64,000 nt of DNA from the NCBI GenBank assembly GCA_002966495.1, contig CP016490.1:3348001-3412000 (forward strand), read 5' to 3'. Of this stretch, positions 43,582 through 52,143 are shown piece by piece. Made by a program: the position numbers and the translations under genes. The notes under the pieces are model-generated. The model did not search any database. It saw only the letters and a list, made by a program, of their open reading frames with translations, and was not told the DNA's origin. Each line of letters begins with the position of its first letter. Position 1 is the stretch's first letter. This DNA comes from Halomonas sp. GFAJ-1 (lineage in GTDB: Bacteria; Pseudomonadota; Gammaproteobacteria; Pseudomonadales; Halomonadaceae).

Positions 43582-44433
43582 ATGAAGCGTGGCATCCCTG
43601 TAGCGTGGCATAAACTGGATTGGCAGAAACTATTTCGTCAAAAGCTATTTCGTCAGAACCTATTTCGTCAAAAACTAAGTTTTCAAAAAACGGGTTTTCA
43701 AAAACCAGGCTTTCAAAAACCAAGCTTTCAAAAACCAAGTCATCTAAAACTGTGTTATCTAAAGCCCTATCATCAAAAACTGAATCGTATGGTAACCGGA
43801 GGGGTGCTGGCACTGGTAGTCACCTTCGGTACTTCATCGATCAACGCAGACCAAGGCCCTACTCTGTTAGTCATGGGTGACAGCTTAAGTGCCGCTTACG
43901 GCATTGAGCAGGAAGAGGGCTGGGTAACATTGCTGGAAGAGCGCCTTGCAGGCCAAGCAACGGTGGTCAATGCCAGCATTAGTGGCGAAACCACTTCCGG
44001 CGGGGCGCAGCGTTTTACCGACATTATCGGACAGCGGCAGCCTGATATCGTTCTGCTAGAGCTAGGGGGTAACGATGGACTACGCGGTTTAGACCCTAAT
44101 CAAATGCGTGCCAACCTTGCCCGCATGATTGAACAAAGCCAGGAAGTAGACGCTGACGTATTACTGCTGGGCATTGATATCCCACCTAACTATGGCCAAG
44201 CCTACCGGGACGCTTTCACCGGTGTATTCCACTCCCTAGCGGATGAATACGATATTTCACTGGTGCCTTTCTTACTGGAAGGCATTGCCCTGAATAGGCA
44301 ACTGATGCAAAGTGATGGTATCCACCCCACCGCTGAGGCACAGCCGATTATTCTAGATAACGTATGGCCAGCGCTTGAGCCCTTGCTTTCCGAACACACC
44401 CAAAAAGGGGCAGTACAAGCCAACGCTGAGTAG
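43582..44433 (+). CDS. tesA: TesA-type arylesterase/thioesterase/lysophospholipase with repeated N-terminus
   Basis: SGNH hydrolase, acting in the periplasm in relatives: nucleophile block VMGDSLSAAYG (Ser about 99), ELGGNDGLRG, and the Asp/His block DGIHPTAEAQ (about 244-250). The ordinary signal peptide begins at the ATG at 43789 (MVTGGVLALVVTFGTSS), yet the ribosome-binding site (GGAG, six bases upstream) belongs to the ATG at 43582. The extra 69 residues hold 11-12 pentapeptide copies of the type QKLFR/QKPSF, giving a very basic extension before the signal. Use of 43582 or an internal start needs protein evidence. Confidence 0.88.
   Translation: MKRGIPVAWHKLDWQKLFRQKLFRQNLFRQKLSFQKTGFQKPGFQKPSFQKPSHLKLCYLKPYHQKLNRMVTGGVLALVVTFGTSSINADQGPTLLVMGDSLSAAYGIEQEEGWVTLLEERLAGQATVVNASISGETTSGGAQRFTDIIGQRQPDIVLLELGGNDGLRGLDPNQMRANLARMIEQSQEVDADVLLLGIDIPPNYGQAYRDAFTGVFHSLADEYDISLVPFLLEGIALNRQLMQSDGIHPTAEAQPIILDNVWPALEPLLSEHTQKGAVQANAE
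43609..43788 (+). repeat. Degenerate 15-bp tandem repeat in the 5' end of tesA
   Basis: Twelve in-frame units of 15 bp, the first (43609-43623) weak, then eleven clear ones from 43624 to 43788 (e.g. CAGAAACTATTTCGT, CAAAAGCTATTTCGT, CAAAAACCAAGCTTT). The array ends exactly one base before the internal ATG at 43789 that opens the signal peptide. The early units resemble one another most, as do the middle ones, so it grew by local duplication. Confidence 0.9.
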
Positions 44434-44538
44434 AGTCCATAAGGGAGATTTCATACTTTCAATTAATACTTTCTACTTGGCAGATATAGCGCTCAGGTGT
44501 CGTAGCTTGTAGTCTTAATGAATATTTGACGAACGCTA

Positions 44539-45252
44539 ATGGCGCCTATGCCTGACTCTGCTCGCCCCACGCTTTGCTCCCTTTCCCGTCGGCAGTTTTT
44601 AGCCACTGCCGGCGCGCTTATGTTGGGCGCCGGGGTGGGGATATTTCCGACGCCTGCGACTGCTTTTAACCCACAGCGCTTGCGTCAAACTATGCAGCAG
44701 CAGTATGGGCAGCGCGGCCTTGTCGTATTAGAGGCATGGTTTGACTTGCTAGAGCGTCTACGTGGGCAGGAACTACAGACGCAGCTGCGTGAGGTCAATG
44801 ACTTTTTCAACCGACAAGTACGCTGGGTTGACGATATCCATAATTGGGGCCAGGAAGACTTTTGGGCCACACCGCTGGAAACCATGGGGCAGGGTCAAGG
44901 CGACTGCGAAGACTACTCTATCGCCAAATATATTACCCTTAAGCAGCTTGGCGTCCCAGGTGAACGCCTGAGGATGATTTATGTGCGTGCGCGTATTGGC
45001 CGTAGCCAAATTACCCAAGCCCACATGGTGCTTGGCTACTACACAACGCCAAACGCCGAGCCGTTGGTACTCGACAACCTTGTACCCTCCATTAGCCCCG
45101 CCTCACAGCGCACCGACCTTGACCCCGTATTTAGCTTTAACAGCGAAGGATTATGGGCAGGCGGCTCATCAGAGTCACGTGCCGACCCCTTAGCCCGGTT
45201 ATCGCGCTGGCGCAGCGTGGTGGAACGCATGCAATCACAAGGCTTCATTTAA
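44539..45252 (+). CDS. lapG: LapG-type periplasmic cysteine protease with Tat signal
   Basis: Transglutaminase-like cysteine protease (DUF920) that cuts the adhesin after its retention module and so releases biofilm cells. The catalytic triad is visible: Cys in GDCEDYS (about 122), His in AHMVLGY (about 162), Asp in LVLDNL (about 178). Conserved WVDDIHNWGQEDFWATP and GQGDCEDYSIAKY match LapG. The N-terminus has SRRQFLAT before a hydrophobic stretch, i.e. a twin-arginine signal instead of the Sec signal I would expect. It needs calcium in relatives. Operon with lapD, 14 bp apart. Confidence 0.93.
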   Translation: MAPMPDSARPTLCSLSRRQFLATAGALMLGAGVGIFPTPATAFNPQRLRQTMQQQYGQRGLVVLEAWFDLLERLRGQELQTQLREVNDFFNRQVRWVDDIHNWGQEDFWATPLETMGQGQGDCEDYSIAKYITLKQLGVPGERLRMIYVRARIGRSQITQAHMVLGYYTTPNAEPLVLDNLVPSISPASQRTDLDPVFSFNSEGLWAGGSSESRADPLARLSRWRSVVERMQSQGFI

Positions 45253-45266
45253 AAGGATAAGGCACC

Positions 45267-47183
45267 ATGTCACTGATTAAACAGCTTTGGCTGGCCATTA
45301 TTGCGCTTCTTCTACTCTCGTTTGTCGGCAGTCTTGCGATCAGCATTGCCTCAAGCCGTGACTATATTGAGCAAGAAGTCCGCATTAAAAACGAAGACAA
45401 CGCCACTGCGCTTGCGCTTTCGATGAGCCAGCTTGACAAAGACATCGTGATTCTTGAGCTACTCATTGCTGCACAATTTGATACCGGCTACTACCGCTCA
45501 ATTGTATTAAAAGACACCGATGGCGAGGTGCTGGTTGAACGCACCGCTGGCGAGTATCGCGGCGATGTACCTGCCTGGTTCCGTAACCTCATTCAATTTG
45601 ACGTCCCTACAGGACGAGCCACCGTGCAGGATGGCTGGCGGCAGTTCGGCACCTTAGAACTTGAAAGCCAGCATAGCTTTGCTTATGCCTCTTTATGGCG
45701 CAGCATGTTGGAATTAGCAGGCTGGTTCTTACTGGCCGGGGCGATTAGTTTAGCCATTGCCACCGTACTGGTACGCGGTATCAAGCACCCGTTAACCCGT
45801 GTAGTTGCCCAGGCAAAAGATATCAGTGCCCGCCGCTTTACCACCATTAAAGAGCCCCGCACCTTAGAGCTGAAAGAAGTCGCTCAAGCGATGAATGTGC
45901 TTTCGGCCAACGTTCATCAAATGCTCAGCCAAGAGAGCCATAAGCTGGATGAGTTGCGTCGCGATCTTCAGCATGACAGAGTCACTGGCGCACTCAATCG
46001 TGATGTGTTCATGGGTAGGCTGGCATCACTGTTGAGTAGTGATGAGGCTCGCGCAACGGGCCTAATGGTCATGGTAAGGGTTCAAGCCTTGGAGCAGCTA
46101 AATGAACAGCTAGGCCACCAGACAACGGATAGCTTACTGCGAGAGCTGGTCATACAACTTTCCAAGCTTGACGATGCCTCAGAAGAGGCCCTGGTAGGCC
46201 GCCTTAACGGCAGCGACTTCATGCTGTTGCTGCCACTGGAAGAAGATACCCGTGCATTAGCGCCACGTGTTCGCCAAGCGCTTGATCAGGCACTTGAATC
46301 AGTGGGCCTGCTCTCCTCTCATACAACACTGCATCTGCCAGCGGCGATTGCTGCCTATGCACCCCACGATGATCGCGGCGCGCTTCTCGCCACGTTAGAC
46401 GATGCCCTGGCAGAGGCTGAAAGCAGCAGTGCACACCGAGGTGTGGTTGTTCGTGAAGGTAAGCAAGGCTCACTGTTTAATACGCATGCCGAGTGGCGAA
46501 CAGCTCTTAATACCGCTATTCACCAAGGGCCACAACTGGCCTACTTCCCTGTCACTGATGCACAAAACAACGTGCTCCACTATGAGTGCCCCGCCCGCTT
46601 AGAGCTTGCAAATGCATGGCAAACAGCCGGTGTGTTTATTCCCTGGATATCACGCTTCGACCTAGAGCCAGCACTTGATATTGCCGTCGTTAAAAAAGCC
46701 TTGGAACAGCTCACGATTGATCCTACGCAAAAATTAGGGATTAACCTTTCGCTTGCCTCCATTACCAACGGGCAGTTTGTCATTGAGCTAAGAGCCCTGT
46801 TAGAGAAGCAACCGCAGCTCGCCAAACAGCTCTGCTTTGAAGTGCCCGCAGTATTGAACGCGCACGCTATCGGCAGCTTACGGGGTTTATGTACGGCGCT
46901 AAGGCCGCTGGGCTGTCAGTTCGGTATCGAGCACGTAGGCGCTGAATTTACAAAGCTTGCCGATCTTCACGACGTGGGGCTTGCCTACCTTAAAGTGGAC
47001 AGCAGCTTGATTCGCGGCATTCATACCTCTAGCGAGCAGCAAACCATTGTGCGTGGCATGGCAACGCTATGCCATTCGCTGGGTATTCAGGTAATTGCAG
47101 AAGGGGTAACAGAGCAAGCAGAGATGGAAAGCCTATTTCGTGCTGGCCTGGATGGCGCAACCGGCCCCGGCATCAGCCTCTAA
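45267..47183 (+). CDS. lapD: LapD-type c-di-GMP receptor
   Basis: Inner-membrane receptor that, when bound to c-di-GMP, sequesters LapG. Order: helix (about 5-27), LapD/MoxY periplasmic domain (about 28-150; NEDNATALALSMSQL, FDTGYYRSIVLKD), helix (about 150-172), HAMP, degenerate GGDEF domain (about 230-390) and degenerate EAL domain (about 400-638). Catalytic motifs are lost: the GGDEF site reads NGSDF and the EAL site ECPAR, so it should bind but neither make nor hydrolyse c-di-GMP. Length 638 aa matches LapD. Confidence 0.93.
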   Translation: MSLIKQLWLAIIALLLLSFVGSLAISIASSRDYIEQEVRIKNEDNATALALSMSQLDKDIVILELLIAAQFDTGYYRSIVLKDTDGEVLVERTAGEYRGDVPAWFRNLIQFDVPTGRATVQDGWRQFGTLELESQHSFAYASLWRSMLELAGWFLLAGAISLAIATVLVRGIKHPLTRVVAQAKDISARRFTTIKEPRTLELKEVAQAMNVLSANVHQMLSQESHKLDELRRDLQHDRVTGALNRDVFMGRLASLLSSDEARATGLMVMVRVQALEQLNEQLGHQTTDSLLRELVIQLSKLDDASEEALVGRLNGSDFMLLLPLEEDTRALAPRVRQALDQALESVGLLSSHTTLHLPAAIAAYAPHDDRGALLATLDDALAEAESSSAHRGVVVREGKQGSLFNTHAEWRTALNTAIHQGPQLAYFPVTDAQNNVLHYECPARLELANAWQTAGVFIPWISRFDLEPALDIAVVKKALEQLTIDPTQKLGINLSLASITNGQFVIELRALLEKQPQLAKQLCFEVPAVLNAHAIGSLRGLCTALRPLGCQFGIEHVGAEFTKLADLHDVGLAYLKVDSSLIRGIHTSSEQQTIVRGMATLCHSLGIQVIAEGVTEQAEMESLFRAGLDGATGPGISL

Positions 47184-47220
47184 CTACTTATATAAGCGAT
47201 GCGATGGCATACACCACAGC

Positions 47221-47245
47221 AGCGCGTCTTACGACGCGCTTATTT
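47221..47245. terminator. Terminator between lapD and the small ORF
   Basis: Eight-base stem AGCGCGTC (47221-47228) with GACGCGCT (47233-47240), loop TTAC, followed on the plus strand by TATTT. It separates convergent genes. Confidence 0.65.
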
Positions 47246-47567
47246 AAATCAGCTCGTCCCCATCACCTAATAAATTGACATCGTTTTTAGAACGCAGCGA
47301 CTTTCGCTCCAGAATCTTACTCTGAGCGGCAGCAGGCAAATCGGTAAAGCTCAGCACGCCTTTCTCTAGCAACACTTCCAGCATATCTTCCACTACCCGC
47401 ACAAACGCGAGATCTGACGCGATCATTTGCGCCGACTGCCCGGTTTGCTGAGCCAAAAAGGCAAACACCTCCGGCGAATCCGCCGCGATGGTGTCATCAC
47501 ACTCAGGCGATGGCTCTTTGCTGAGCATCACAATCTCCCCTTCGGCATTGCGTTTGATATAAAGCAT
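47244..47567 (-). CDS. Small conserved protein, often labelled tryptophan synthase beta-like
   Basis: A 107-aa acidic protein starting MLYIKRNAEGEIVMLSKEP, with a helical body (AFLAQQTGQSAQMIASDLAF, VRVVEDMLEVLLEKGVLSF) and a charged C-terminus. It resembles small marine gammaproteobacterial proteins that carry the misleading label tryptophan synthase subunit beta-like; it has no PLP site. AGAGGA precedes the ATG. It lies between lapD and lapA, convergent with lapD. Function unknown. Confidence 0.8.
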   Translation of the reverse strand: MLYIKRNAEGEIVMLSKEPSPECDDTIAADSPEVFAFLAQQTGQSAQMIASDLAFVRVVEDMLEVLLEKGVLSFTDLPAAAQSKILERKSLRSKNDVNLLGDGDELI

Positions 47568-47631
47568 GGTGGCTTCCTCTGTCAGTAAACACGCTGACAT
47601 TTTGATAATAGTAATAAACGGTATGATGCAA

Positions 47632-47655
47632 CAAGGCCGCCCGTGGGCGGCCTTG
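47632..47655 (-). terminator. Terminator of lapA
   Basis: Eleven-base stem CAAGGCCGCCC (47632-47642) with GGGCGGCCTTG (47645-47655) and a minimal GT loop, placed 15 bp past the lapA stop. The following T-run on the minus strand is poor (TTGTTGC). Confidence 0.65.
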
Positions 47656-47669
47656 AAGTCAGTGCAAAT

Positions 47670-50600
47670 TTATTGGTCGATTTTCAGTTGATTGTTATCC
47701 AGCATATGCTGAATTACATCCTGTGAAGAACTCGCGTCGCCGAAGTCAGCGAAACTCTTACCTTCCAAGCGAATCACTTGATCTGCATTATTCTTATCGC
47801 TGCCCAAATTACCCTCGGAGTTGAGATAGAGCACAGTGTCGTCGCCTTCCTGCTCAGCGACGATGTAATCAGCTAGCGAGTCTTCAGTCTCATAATCCAA
47901 CAACTGACGAATATCCAGAACATTGTTGCCATTACCAAAATCTCTAACCACATCAATGGCAGCGTCTTCTGGCGTTCCTTGGTCTCCTGCTTCCCAAAGG
48001 AAGATGTCGTCACCATCACCACCGACTAGGATGTCGTTGCCGGCACCGCCAATTAGGGTATCGTTGCCCGCACCGCCAATGAGAATATCGTCACCGGCAC
48101 CACCATCCAGGGTATTACTTCCCCCATCAGTGCGCACCGTGTCGATCAACGACTCCCAGTTCTCTCGAACATAGTCAAGAATCTGCTCATCTTCGGGCGT
48201 AACACCATTATTCACCTCCCACTTGAGGTATTCTCGCAACCCTTGGTAGCCCAGGCCATCATGACCACCTGCAGCGAAGAAGACACCGGTGTCACCATTG
48301 GTCCACTCGAGATGGTCGGTATTGATGGTATCGCCAAAGATAATATCGTTGCCATCACCACCGCTCAGGATGTCATCGCCTAGAGCCTCAAGCTCATCGA
48401 ACTCTGAGCTGCCCTCTAGCGCAGAGGCCAGATCTTCTGCGGTATTCACGATATCAACATCACCCGCCTGGTCCGTCACGGTGCCGCCCAACCAGTTGTA
48501 GTTTCCTGCGTTTTGACCCGTTGGAGTCCTGACGTTTAGCCAGCCCCAATCTGTAAATCCTGCAACAAACACGGACTCTTGCCCGACAGACTCTCCTGTT
48601 GTAGTAAAGAACTGAAGGTAGTCCTGATTAACATCAGACCCAATAGCAATAGCTTCAACTTGGCTCAGCTCTGCCAATGGTTTGAAAGCATTGACAGAGT
48701 TTTGCAACACACTGTAACTAGTCGCATTGCCAGGCCCCGTGACATTACCGTTACCTGTACGATAATCCAAAGAAGGATCACCATCCGTTAGGAAGTAGGT
48801 GAGATTTTCAAACTCGCCAGATGCCTGCTGCCCATTCTGAGTATTAAACCAGGCCACGGACTGCTCAAAGGCGGCCTGATAGTTCGTACCACCACCAGCC
48901 GAAAGTGCATCAATTGCTGAAATCAATTGGTTGACATTGCTCGCATCAAGCCCCTGGACCGTCACCGCAGTTGAGGCATGGGTAGAGAACGGAACCAACT
49001 GCACATTGATTGTTCCTTCATGATCCTTCAATTGGTTAGCCAAGTTAACCAGTGACTGCTTGGTCAACTCCATCAGATCCAGGCCGGGGGTTCCCGAGCC
49101 ATTGCTCATACTCCCCGACACATCAACGATCAGCGAGATATTGTAGTTGGCTGCAGGGTCAACAATTGTCACCTTGCCACCCCGGTCTCCAATCAGCACA
49201 TCATCGCCGCCGCCACCTACGATCTCGTTATCATCATTATTGCCTACTTTCAACGATGCCGGTGGCTGAACTTCATAAGCCCGGTCCGCATCTGCTTCGT
49301 AGGTATTACCGAAGTCATCTACACCGTCGACCTTGGCGATAATATTACCGGAATTCAGGCCCGCGACTTTATCTGCCGGCACAACCACGGACCAGGAGCT
49401 GCCATCACTATCAACGGTGGTGGTATAGATCTCGCCTCCAATGGTGACTTCGATAGCGTCACCAGCCTTGGCATCACCTTCAACAGAACCGGAGATCGAC
49501 TGCCCTTCTTGGGCCTCGTCATTACTCAGGAAATCATCGCCACCAAAGACCGGGTCAATCGTAATGGTAGCTTCTGGTGCTACGTTTTCGACGCGTTTTT
49601 CATCCTCGGCCTCGGCTTTATTGCCCGCAGGATCGGTGACAGTGGCGCTAACACTAACGTTAGTCGCACCTTCGCTCACAGCGACCCAAACAGTGACACC
49701 GTTATTAATGTCATTCTGATCCAGCCCCACTGTGGTCAGCGTGTTGCCACCCGAATCTTTAACAACCAACGTATCACCAACCTCAGTACCCTCTTGGAAA
49801 GTAATTAAGGCTTCCACGCTACCTGGCTCGCCAGCAGCAATTTCCTCGATGTTGTAGATATCATCTTCGCCAGCACCTAGGAGTGCCACGCTGACTGCTG
49901 GAGGTGTGGCGTCCAGCGCCGCTTTGTCGGTGGCGGTGGCTTCGTTGCCGGCCAGGTCTTCTACCGTGGCGGTCACGGTCAGCTCACCGTCGGTGAGGTC
50001 GCTCAGGTCGGCGGTGGTTTCATAGGTGCCGTCGGCGCCCACGGTGGCCGTGGCGGTCACGGTGGTGGTGCCGTCGGTGATCTCGAGGCTGACGATCTGG
50101 CCTTGTTCCACGCCCTCGGTGCTGCCGCTGATCGGCGCGTCGGCAACGTTGTCGCCGTTGACGTCGGCCAGGCTCACGATGATCTCGGCGGTGGTGTCGA
50201 GGATCGCGATGTCGTCAACGCTGCCTTGGTTACCGGCTTCGTCGGTCACCGTCATGGTCACGGTCAGCTCGCCGTCGGCCAGGCTGCTCAGGTCTTGGCC
50301 CGCCACCGTGACGTCGTTGCCGTCCACGGTGATGTCCGCGGCGTCAACGGTGATGCTGCCACCCTGGGCGTCGGTGATCACGATGCTGTTGATCGTGCCG
50401 TTGGTTTCAACGCGGCCACTGAAGGTGACGTTGTCTTTTTCACCGTCGTTGATCAGGCCATCGGCGGCGTCGAAGGCGATGTTGTTGTTCTCGCCAGTGC
50501 CATCGCCGGGGGCGACGGTGTCGAGGATCGCGGTGTCGTCAACGCTGCCTTGGTTACCGGCTTCGTCGGTCACCGTCATGGTCACGGTCAGCTCGCCGTC

Positions 50601-51941
50601 GGCCAGGCTGCTCAGGTCTTGGCCCGCCACCGTGACGTCGTTGCCGTCCACGGTGATGTCCGCGGCGTCAACGGTGATGCTGCCACCCTGGGCGTCGGTG
50701 ATCACGATGCTGTTGATCGTGCCGTTGGTTTCAACGCGGCCACTGAAGGTGACGTTGTCTTTTTCACCGTCGTTGATCAGGCCATCGGCGGCGTCGAAGG
50801 CGATGTTGTTGTTCTCGCCAGTGCCATCGCCGGGGGCGACGGTGTCGAGGATCGCGGTGTCGTCAACGCTGCCTTGGTTACCGGCTTCGTCGGTCACCGT
50901 CATGGTCACGGTCAGCTCGCCGTCGGCCAGGCTGCTCAGGTCTTGGCCCGCCACCGTGACGTCGTTGCCGTCCACGGTGATGTCCGCGGCGTCAACGGTG
51001 ATGCTGCCACCCTGGGCGTCGGTGATCACGATGCTGTTGATCGTGCCGTTGGTTTCAACGCGGCCACTGAAGGTGACGTTGTCTTTTTCACCGTCGTTGA
51101 TCAGGCCATCGGCGGCGTCGAAGGCGATGTTGTTGTTCTCGCCAGTGCCATCGCCGGGGGCGACGGTGTCGATAGCGCCATTATCAAAAGCGGTTGCTTC
51201 GTTTCCAGCCGCATCCGTAATACTGGCATCTACGGTGTAGTCGCCTTCGGCTAGCGGCGTGGTTACTTCAACACTCCATGTGCCGTCAGACCCCACTACT
51301 GACTCTAGTTCTTGGGTATTGCCTGCAGCATCGGTGACGATGACTGTGACCGTGCCGCCAACTTCATTGGAAGTGCCAGTAATTATCGGCGTATTGTCGT
51401 TGCCGCTGGGGGCGTCGACAGTAAGCGTGGGAGGTGTAGTATCAACAACGACAGTGTCTGCATCATCAGTGGCGGCAGCGACGGCTCCGCCATCAAACTC
51501 AACGAACTCCGCACCTTCTAGGCCTCCATCAGTGCTAAAGGCCAACGGGTCGGTTTCTTCCGCGACTCGCGCAACGCGCACGAAGCTACTCCCGCCACCG
51601 CCGCCAGCACCTGCTGCAGTGGCATCAAGTAACTCGAGTAGGTCACCGTCATCATCTAATGCTGACAAAAGTGCCTCAAGGTCATCATCCATCGCACTGG
51701 CGTCTTCTGTCGCTACGATGAGATCACTGTCTAACTCAGGAGTGACGGCAACTTCCTGACCACCTTCGACGACACTGGCGCCGCTGCCGTCGGCAAAATC
51801 TAGCTGCACTTGGCCATTGGCAGAGGTAATTAAGACCTCGCCTTCTTGCAGCACATCACCAATACGCAACTCGCGAATATTACCTGCTTCATCACGCGCC
51901 CAAGCTTGGCCAGAAATTGCAATAATGGTTGCAGCTGCCAT
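47670..51941 (-). CDS. lapA: LapA-type RTX adhesin with LapG cleavage site
   Basis: Secreted or surface-held biofilm adhesin of 1423 aa. Order: N-terminal retention module (about 1-107) that plugs the exporter; the LapG cleavage motif TAAG (108-111) in DATAAGAGGGGG; Ig-like/Bap-like repeats, including three copies of 108 residues (about 260-583) almost identical at DNA level; further Ig-like repeats; a von Willebrand A domain with MIDAS pattern DVSGSMS (about 935-1120); and calcium-binding RTX nonapeptides (GGAGDDILIGGAGNDTLIGG, about 1273-1313) before the C-terminal type I secretion signal. GGAG lies six bases before the ATG. At 1423 aa it is small for this family. Release is controlled by LapD/LapG nearby. 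Confidence 0.94.
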   Translation of the reverse strand: MAAATIIAISGQAWARDEAGNIRELRIGDVLQEGEVLITSANGQVQLDFADGSGASVVEGGQEVAVTPELDSDLIVATEDASAMDDDLEALLSALDDDGDLLELLDATAAGAGGGGGSSFVRVARVAEETDPLAFSTDGGLEGAEFVEFDGGAVAAATDDADTVVVDTTPPTLTVDAPSGNDNTPIITGTSNEVGGTVTVIVTDAAGNTQELESVVGSDGTWSVEVTTPLAEGDYTVDASITDAAGNEATAFDNGAIDTVAPGDGTGENNNIAFDAADGLINDGEKDNVTFSGRVETNGTINSIVITDAQGGSITVDAADITVDGNDVTVAGQDLSSLADGELTVTMTVTDEAGNQGSVDDTAILDTVAPGDGTGENNNIAFDAADGLINDGEKDNVTFSGRVETNGTINSIVITDAQGGSITVDAADITVDGNDVTVAGQDLSSLADGELTVTMTVTDEAGNQGSVDDTAILDTVAPGDGTGENNNIAFDAADGLINDGEKDNVTFSGRVETNGTINSIVITDAQGGSITVDAADITVDGNDVTVAGQDLSSLADGELTVTMTVTDEAGNQGSVDDIAILDTTAEIIVSLADVNGDNVADAPISGSTEGVEQGQIVSLEITDGTTTVTATATVGADGTYETTADLSDLTDGELTVTATVEDLAGNEATATDKAALDATPPAVSVALLGAGEDDIYNIEEIAAGEPGSVEALITFQEGTEVGDTLVVKDSGGNTLTTVGLDQNDINNGVTVWVAVSEGATNVSVSATVTDPAGNKAEAEDEKRVENVAPEATITIDPVFGGDDFLSNDEAQEGQSISGSVEGDAKAGDAIEVTIGGEIYTTTVDSDGSSWSVVVPADKVAGLNSGNIIAKVDGVDDFGNTYEADADRAYEVQPPASLKVGNNDDNEIVGGGGDDVLIGDRGGKVTIVDPAANYNISLIVDVSGSMSNGSGTPGLDLMELTKQSLVNLANQLKDHEGTINVQLVPFSTHASTAVTVQGLDASNVNQLISAIDALSAGGGTNYQAAFEQSVAWFNTQNGQQASGEFENLTYFLTDGDPSLDYRTGNGNVTGPGNATSYSVLQNSVNAFKPLAELSQVEAIAIGSDVNQDYLQFFTTTGESVGQESVFVAGFTDWGWLNVRTPTGQNAGNYNWLGGTVTDQAGDVDIVNTAEDLASALEGSSEFDELEALGDDILSGGDGNDIIFGDTINTDHLEWTNGDTGVFFAAGGHDGLGYQGLREYLKWEVNNGVTPEDEQILDYVRENWESLIDTVRTDGGSNTLDGGAGDDILIGGAGNDTLIGGAGNDILVGGDGDDIFLWEAGDQGTPEDAAIDVVRDFGNGNNVLDIRQLLDYETEDSLADYIVAEQEGDDTVLYLNSEGNLGSDKNNADQVIRLEGKSFADFGDASSSQDVIQHMLDNNQLKIDQ
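50193..51164 (-). repeat. Three 324-bp tandem copies inside lapA
   Basis: Copies at 50193-50516, 50517-50840 and 50841-51164, each encoding 108 residues of an Ig-like adhesin repeat (from TVAPGDGTGENNN to DDTAILD). I see only single-base differences (for example GATGTCG against GGTGTCG near the first boundary). Such arrays often change copy number and can be collapsed in short-read assembly. Confidence 0.95.
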
Positions 51942-52061
51942 GTGTCACTCCTCGATCACAAATGTAGAGCCACTGTTCTAGTAAATTGGCACCAGACTGA
52001 ATAGCGGCATATATGTCGATACTAGGAGGTAAAACAACAGAAAAGTATTGTACCGATGGAC

Positions 52062-52092
52062 AAAAAAGCGCGCCTTATGAGGAGGCGCGCTT
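52062..52092 (-). terminator. Terminator of the lapE-lapB-lapC-luxR operon
   Basis: Ten-base stem AAGCGCGCCT (52066-52075) with AGGCGCGCTT (52083-52092); on the minus strand followed by six T residues. It lies 50 bp past the LuxR-type stop and ends the export operon before lapA. Confidence 0.92.
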
Positions 52093-52143
52093 CAGGTATC
52101 AACAAACTATCTCATTAGAGTAACTAGCTTATAGTAAGGGCTA

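Noticed and set aside
43433..43813. Minus-strand frame with pentapeptide-like repeats (VFESL, VFENL) opposite the tesA array
   Set aside because: It looked like a pentapeptide-repeat protein but is the reverse complement of the tesA 15-bp repeat and overlaps ybbA on the same strand.
43620..43880. Second plus-strand frame through the tesA array (ISSK/SKTK repeats)
   Set aside because: Out of frame with tesA, no ribosome-binding site, and it stops early in the enzyme domain.
50193..51164. Regular repeats considered as a CRISPR array
   Set aside because: Copies are 324 bp, contiguous, coding and without variable spacers; they are adhesin domains.
50026..51254. Two long plus-strand open frames (404 and 383 aa) opposite the lapA repeats
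   Set aside because: They mirror the 324-bp repeats of lapA in reverse; their length comes from repeat copying of a stop-free frame. No ribosome-binding site or domain is seen, and lapA itself is clear.
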